Positions 6,052 to 7,219 of a DNA stretch of 7,219 nt are shown piece by piece (within the stretch, counting starts at the first letter, position 1; each line of letters starts with the position of its first letter). The notes beneath the pieces are model-generated. The model did no database searches, had not been told where the DNA came from, and saw only the letters and a program-made list of their open reading frames with translations. Where the stretch lies: the NCBI GenBank assembly GCA_020630245.1, contig JAHDBZ010000021.1:10545-17763 (forward strand), read 5' to 3'. This DNA comes from Candidatus Altimarinota bacterium. GTDB lineage: Bacteria > Patescibacteriota > Gracilibacteria > UBA4473. The translations under genes were made by a program, and so were the position numbers.

Positions 6052-6073
6052 TAGGAAAGTCTTACTTTATCAT
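6045..6073 (+). promoter_or_regulatory. Promoter of the SLH-protein gene
   Basis: TTGATG (6045-6050, 4 of 6) and TATCAT (6068-6073, 5 of 6) have a 17-base spacer. The -10 ends 8 bases before the ATG at 6082, predicting a leaderless mRNA. Two in-frame start-like codons upstream (GTG 6076, TTG 6079) lie too close to the -10 to be used. The -35 belongs to the last unit of the tandem repeat. Confidence 0.6.
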
Positions 6074-6081
6074 AGGTGTTG

Positions 6082-6663
6082 ATGAAAAATCTTCGCACGT
6101 TGGCTTTCGGTGTTTTGCTCGGTTTAGGATTTACGGCTTTTGCGCAGGGAACTGTTTTCCCAGATGTACAGCTAGATGACTGGTTTGCCGAATATGTGCT
6201 CGAGATCAAAGATTGGGGCGTAGTCAGCGGTAACGATGATGGAACTTTTGCCCCGGCACGAAATATTAACCGAGCCGAATTTAGTAAAATGCTCGTTCTG
6301 TATGACGAGAGAGTTAATGAAAAAGTCACAGCGGCCACTACAGCCTTGGAACAAAAAATGACCCGGGAGCCAGTCATTACTCAGAATATTTCTGATCTTC
6401 CATCCGTAATGCACCTGGAGATAAAGAACACCAATGCTCAGCCAGCAGCTTGTCCTGAAGGTTGGGAAGATCTGGGATCGGTTCGTGTCTGGAATTATAA
6501 CGATGACAATTATCGCCGTACCTGTATCACGGATCAACAGTGTGAGGTTTTGCACATTGATGCTCGTAATCAACCAACGGCTTGTCCAGAGGGCTGGACA
6601 GAGGCTTCGTATGGCGATCTCACCAGTAAGAACGAACGCCGGACCTGCTACATTTGTGAGTAG
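6082..6663 (+). CDS. Secreted SLH-domain protein with duplicated Cys module
   Basis: The 193-residue protein begins with a Sec signal peptide: K2, R5, then a hydrophobic core at about 6-20 and cleavage likely after AFA (19-21). A single S-layer homology domain follows at 26-74, from FPDV through DWFAEYV and GNDDGTFAPARNINRAEFSKML. SLH domains bind cell-wall or surface glycans, usually in sets of three, so one copy is unusual. A polar helical linker spans 75-105. The C-terminal part holds two related modules: CPEGW at 124-128 to RRTC at 145-148 plus C154, and CPEGW at 168-172 to RRTC at 186-189 plus C192. That gives six cysteines in total, probably disulfide-bonded outside the cytoplasm. The module matches no family I can name. 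The gene has its own promoter and a TAG stop three bases from an opposing gene. Confidence 0.85.
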   Translation: MKNLRTLAFGVLLGLGFTAFAQGTVFPDVQLDDWFAEYVLEIKDWGVVSGNDDGTFAPARNINRAEFSKMLVLYDERVNEKVTAATTALEQKMTREPVITQNISDLPSVMHLEIKNTNAQPAACPEGWEDLGSVRVWNYNDDNYRRTCITDQQCEVLHIDARNQPTACPEGWTEASYGDLTSKNERRTCYICE

Positions 6664-6666
6664 TGT

Positions 6667-7125
6667 CTAGAAGATCTCGTGCAGGTACATACTGTGTGGG
6701 AACACAAAGATGTGTATCACCACCCAGGCAACGATACAAGCGCGTGCGGGAATGATGAGTTGTGGGTGTTTTTGGGCTATTAAGTAACCAATCACTAATG
6801 CTAGTGGATCGGTAATCAGTCGGTTTCCCCAAAATTCCACCCCTTGAAACCAATAAGCAACTTTGTCTCCCAGTAGTCCCGTTTCGAAATAATGTTCCCA
6901 GGCTTCCCAGAGATAGGCGAGAAAGAGTACGCCTACGATGTCGTAGTAACGACTAGTGAATTCTTGGATGTGGACGTCGAGTTGATCGAGTTTGAGTTTT
7001 TTCTGAAAGACCTTGTTGTTTCGCTTGTGGACTGCGTAGCCGATAGATAGACCACTGAGTACGTGTTCTACACTCCACCAGTCAAAGAAAGCATCGGTTT
7101 TTAGGCCCCAGAGCATGTCTAGCAT
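6667..7125 (-). CDS. Small multi-pass membrane protein, unknown function
   Basis: The 152-residue protein has three or four hydrophobic segments: about 14-32, 62-80, 103-118 and 123-143. Polar residues fall inside or next to them in a suggestive order: WSVEH (17-21), WEAWEH (73-78), EFWGNRLITDP (97-107), and late histidines H138, H144 and H149. Acidic residues and His within helices of a small membrane protein recall the general pattern of YjdF-like or VanZ-like families, but the resemblance is loose and I do not assign it. A lysine-rich loop at 34-46 should be cytoplasmic. I chose the first ATG (7125) because a good -10 box ends 7 bases upstream; a second Met is at residue 4. The gene converges on the SLH gene with a 3-base gap. 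The stop is TAG. Confidence 0.75.
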   Translation of the reverse strand: MLDMLWGLKTDAFFDWWSVEHVLSGLSIGYAVHKRNNKVFQKKLKLDQLDVHIQEFTSRYYDIVGVLFLAYLWEAWEHYFETGLLGDKVAYWFQGVEFWGNRLITDPLALVIGYLIAQKHPQLIIPARACIVAWVVIHIFVFPHSMYLHEIF

Positions 7126-7132
7126 CGTGGGT

Positions 7133-7162
7133 ATTGTAGATCAGAACACTACCAGGCGTAAA
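7133..7162 (-). promoter_or_regulatory. Promoter of the minus-strand gene at 7125
   Basis: On the minus strand TTTACG (7162 to 7157, 4 of 6) and TACAAT (7138 to 7133, 5 of 6) are 18 bases apart. The -10 ends 7 bases before the ATG at 7125, so the mRNA should be leaderless. The -35 directly abuts the hairpin at 7167. Confidence 0.6.
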
Positions 7163-7166
7163 TAAA

Positions 7167-7196
7167 TAGCCTGTTAAATAGGCTACTTTGTTTTTT
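7167..7196 (+). terminator. Intrinsic terminator, possibly bidirectional
   Basis: A perfect 6-bp stem pairs TAGCCT (7167-7172) with AGGCTA (7180-7185) around a 7-base loop. A T-rich stretch (7187-7196, with six T at its end) follows on the plus strand. On the minus strand the same hairpin is followed by TTTATTT, so it may also stop a minus-strand transcript arriving from the right. On the plus strand the nearest upstream gene is the SLH gene, about 500 bases away. Confidence 0.65.
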
Positions 7197-7219
7197 GAGA
7201 TGGTCGGGGTGATAGGACT

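Noticed and set aside
5973..6573. Two minus-strand open frames of about 133 codons opposite the SLH gene.
   Set aside because: The plus strand encodes a clear signal peptide, SLH domain and Cys modules. The antisense frames have no recognisable domain and cross the spacer repeat.
5085..6663. TPR, thioredoxin and Cys-rich SLH genes as one redox maturation system.
   Set aside because: Thioredoxin lacks a signal peptide while the SLH protein is exported, and the SLH gene has its own promoter. Adjacency alone does not support a shared pathway.
230..7125. Recoded genetic code with TGA as glycine.
   Set aside because: All ten genes, including enolase and galU, are full length under the standard code with no in-frame TGA. 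Only avoidance of TGA as a stop is supported.

Overview
The window is an ordinary bacterial chromosomal segment, densely packed with short genes and short spacers. It holds ten complete protein genes and one cut off at the left edge. Housekeeping genes (enolase, GalU, thioredoxin) alternate with small proteins I cannot name. I see no mobile element, phage gene, CRISPR array, tRNA or rRNA. Several traits fit a lineage of the Patescibacteria/CPR kind, perhaps near Peregrinibacteria or Gracilibacteria: small unknown membrane and secreted proteins, a single-SLH-domain surface protein, almost no Shine-Dalgarno sequences, no TGA stop among ten genes, and short tandem repeats in the spacers. That placement is an inference from style and rests on no marker gene.

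Layout. Positions 1-185 (minus) hold the start of a secreted protein with a GTG start. Divergent from it is a LysE/RhtB-type exporter (230-859), followed 42 bases later by enolase (902-2131). A protein of unknown function (2168-2953) meets an opposing unknown gene (2950-3354, minus) with interleaved stop codons. A three-helix membrane protein (3477-3941) precedes galU (4043-4930). A TPR protein (5085-5687) and thioredoxin (5702-6019) form a likely operon. A secreted SLH protein with a duplicated cysteine module (6082-6663) faces a small membrane protein (6667-7125, minus). A terminator hairpin lies at 7167-7196.

Genes and roles. Enolase serves glycolysis. GalU makes UDP-glucose for cell-envelope glycans, which fits a cell carrying an SLH-domain surface protein. 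Thioredoxin is the cytosolic disulfide reductant. I see no single pathway linking all the genes.

Regulation is the most interesting part. Several genes have a sigma70-type -10 box ending only 7-8 bases before the start codon, which predicts leaderless mRNAs (2168, 3477, 4043, 6082 and, on the minus strand, 7125). Three spacers carry tandem repeats with a 7- or 8-base period (866-900, 3942-3973, 6024-6051), and one of these supplies the -35 box of the SLH gene. I did not find a convincing new multi-gene system.
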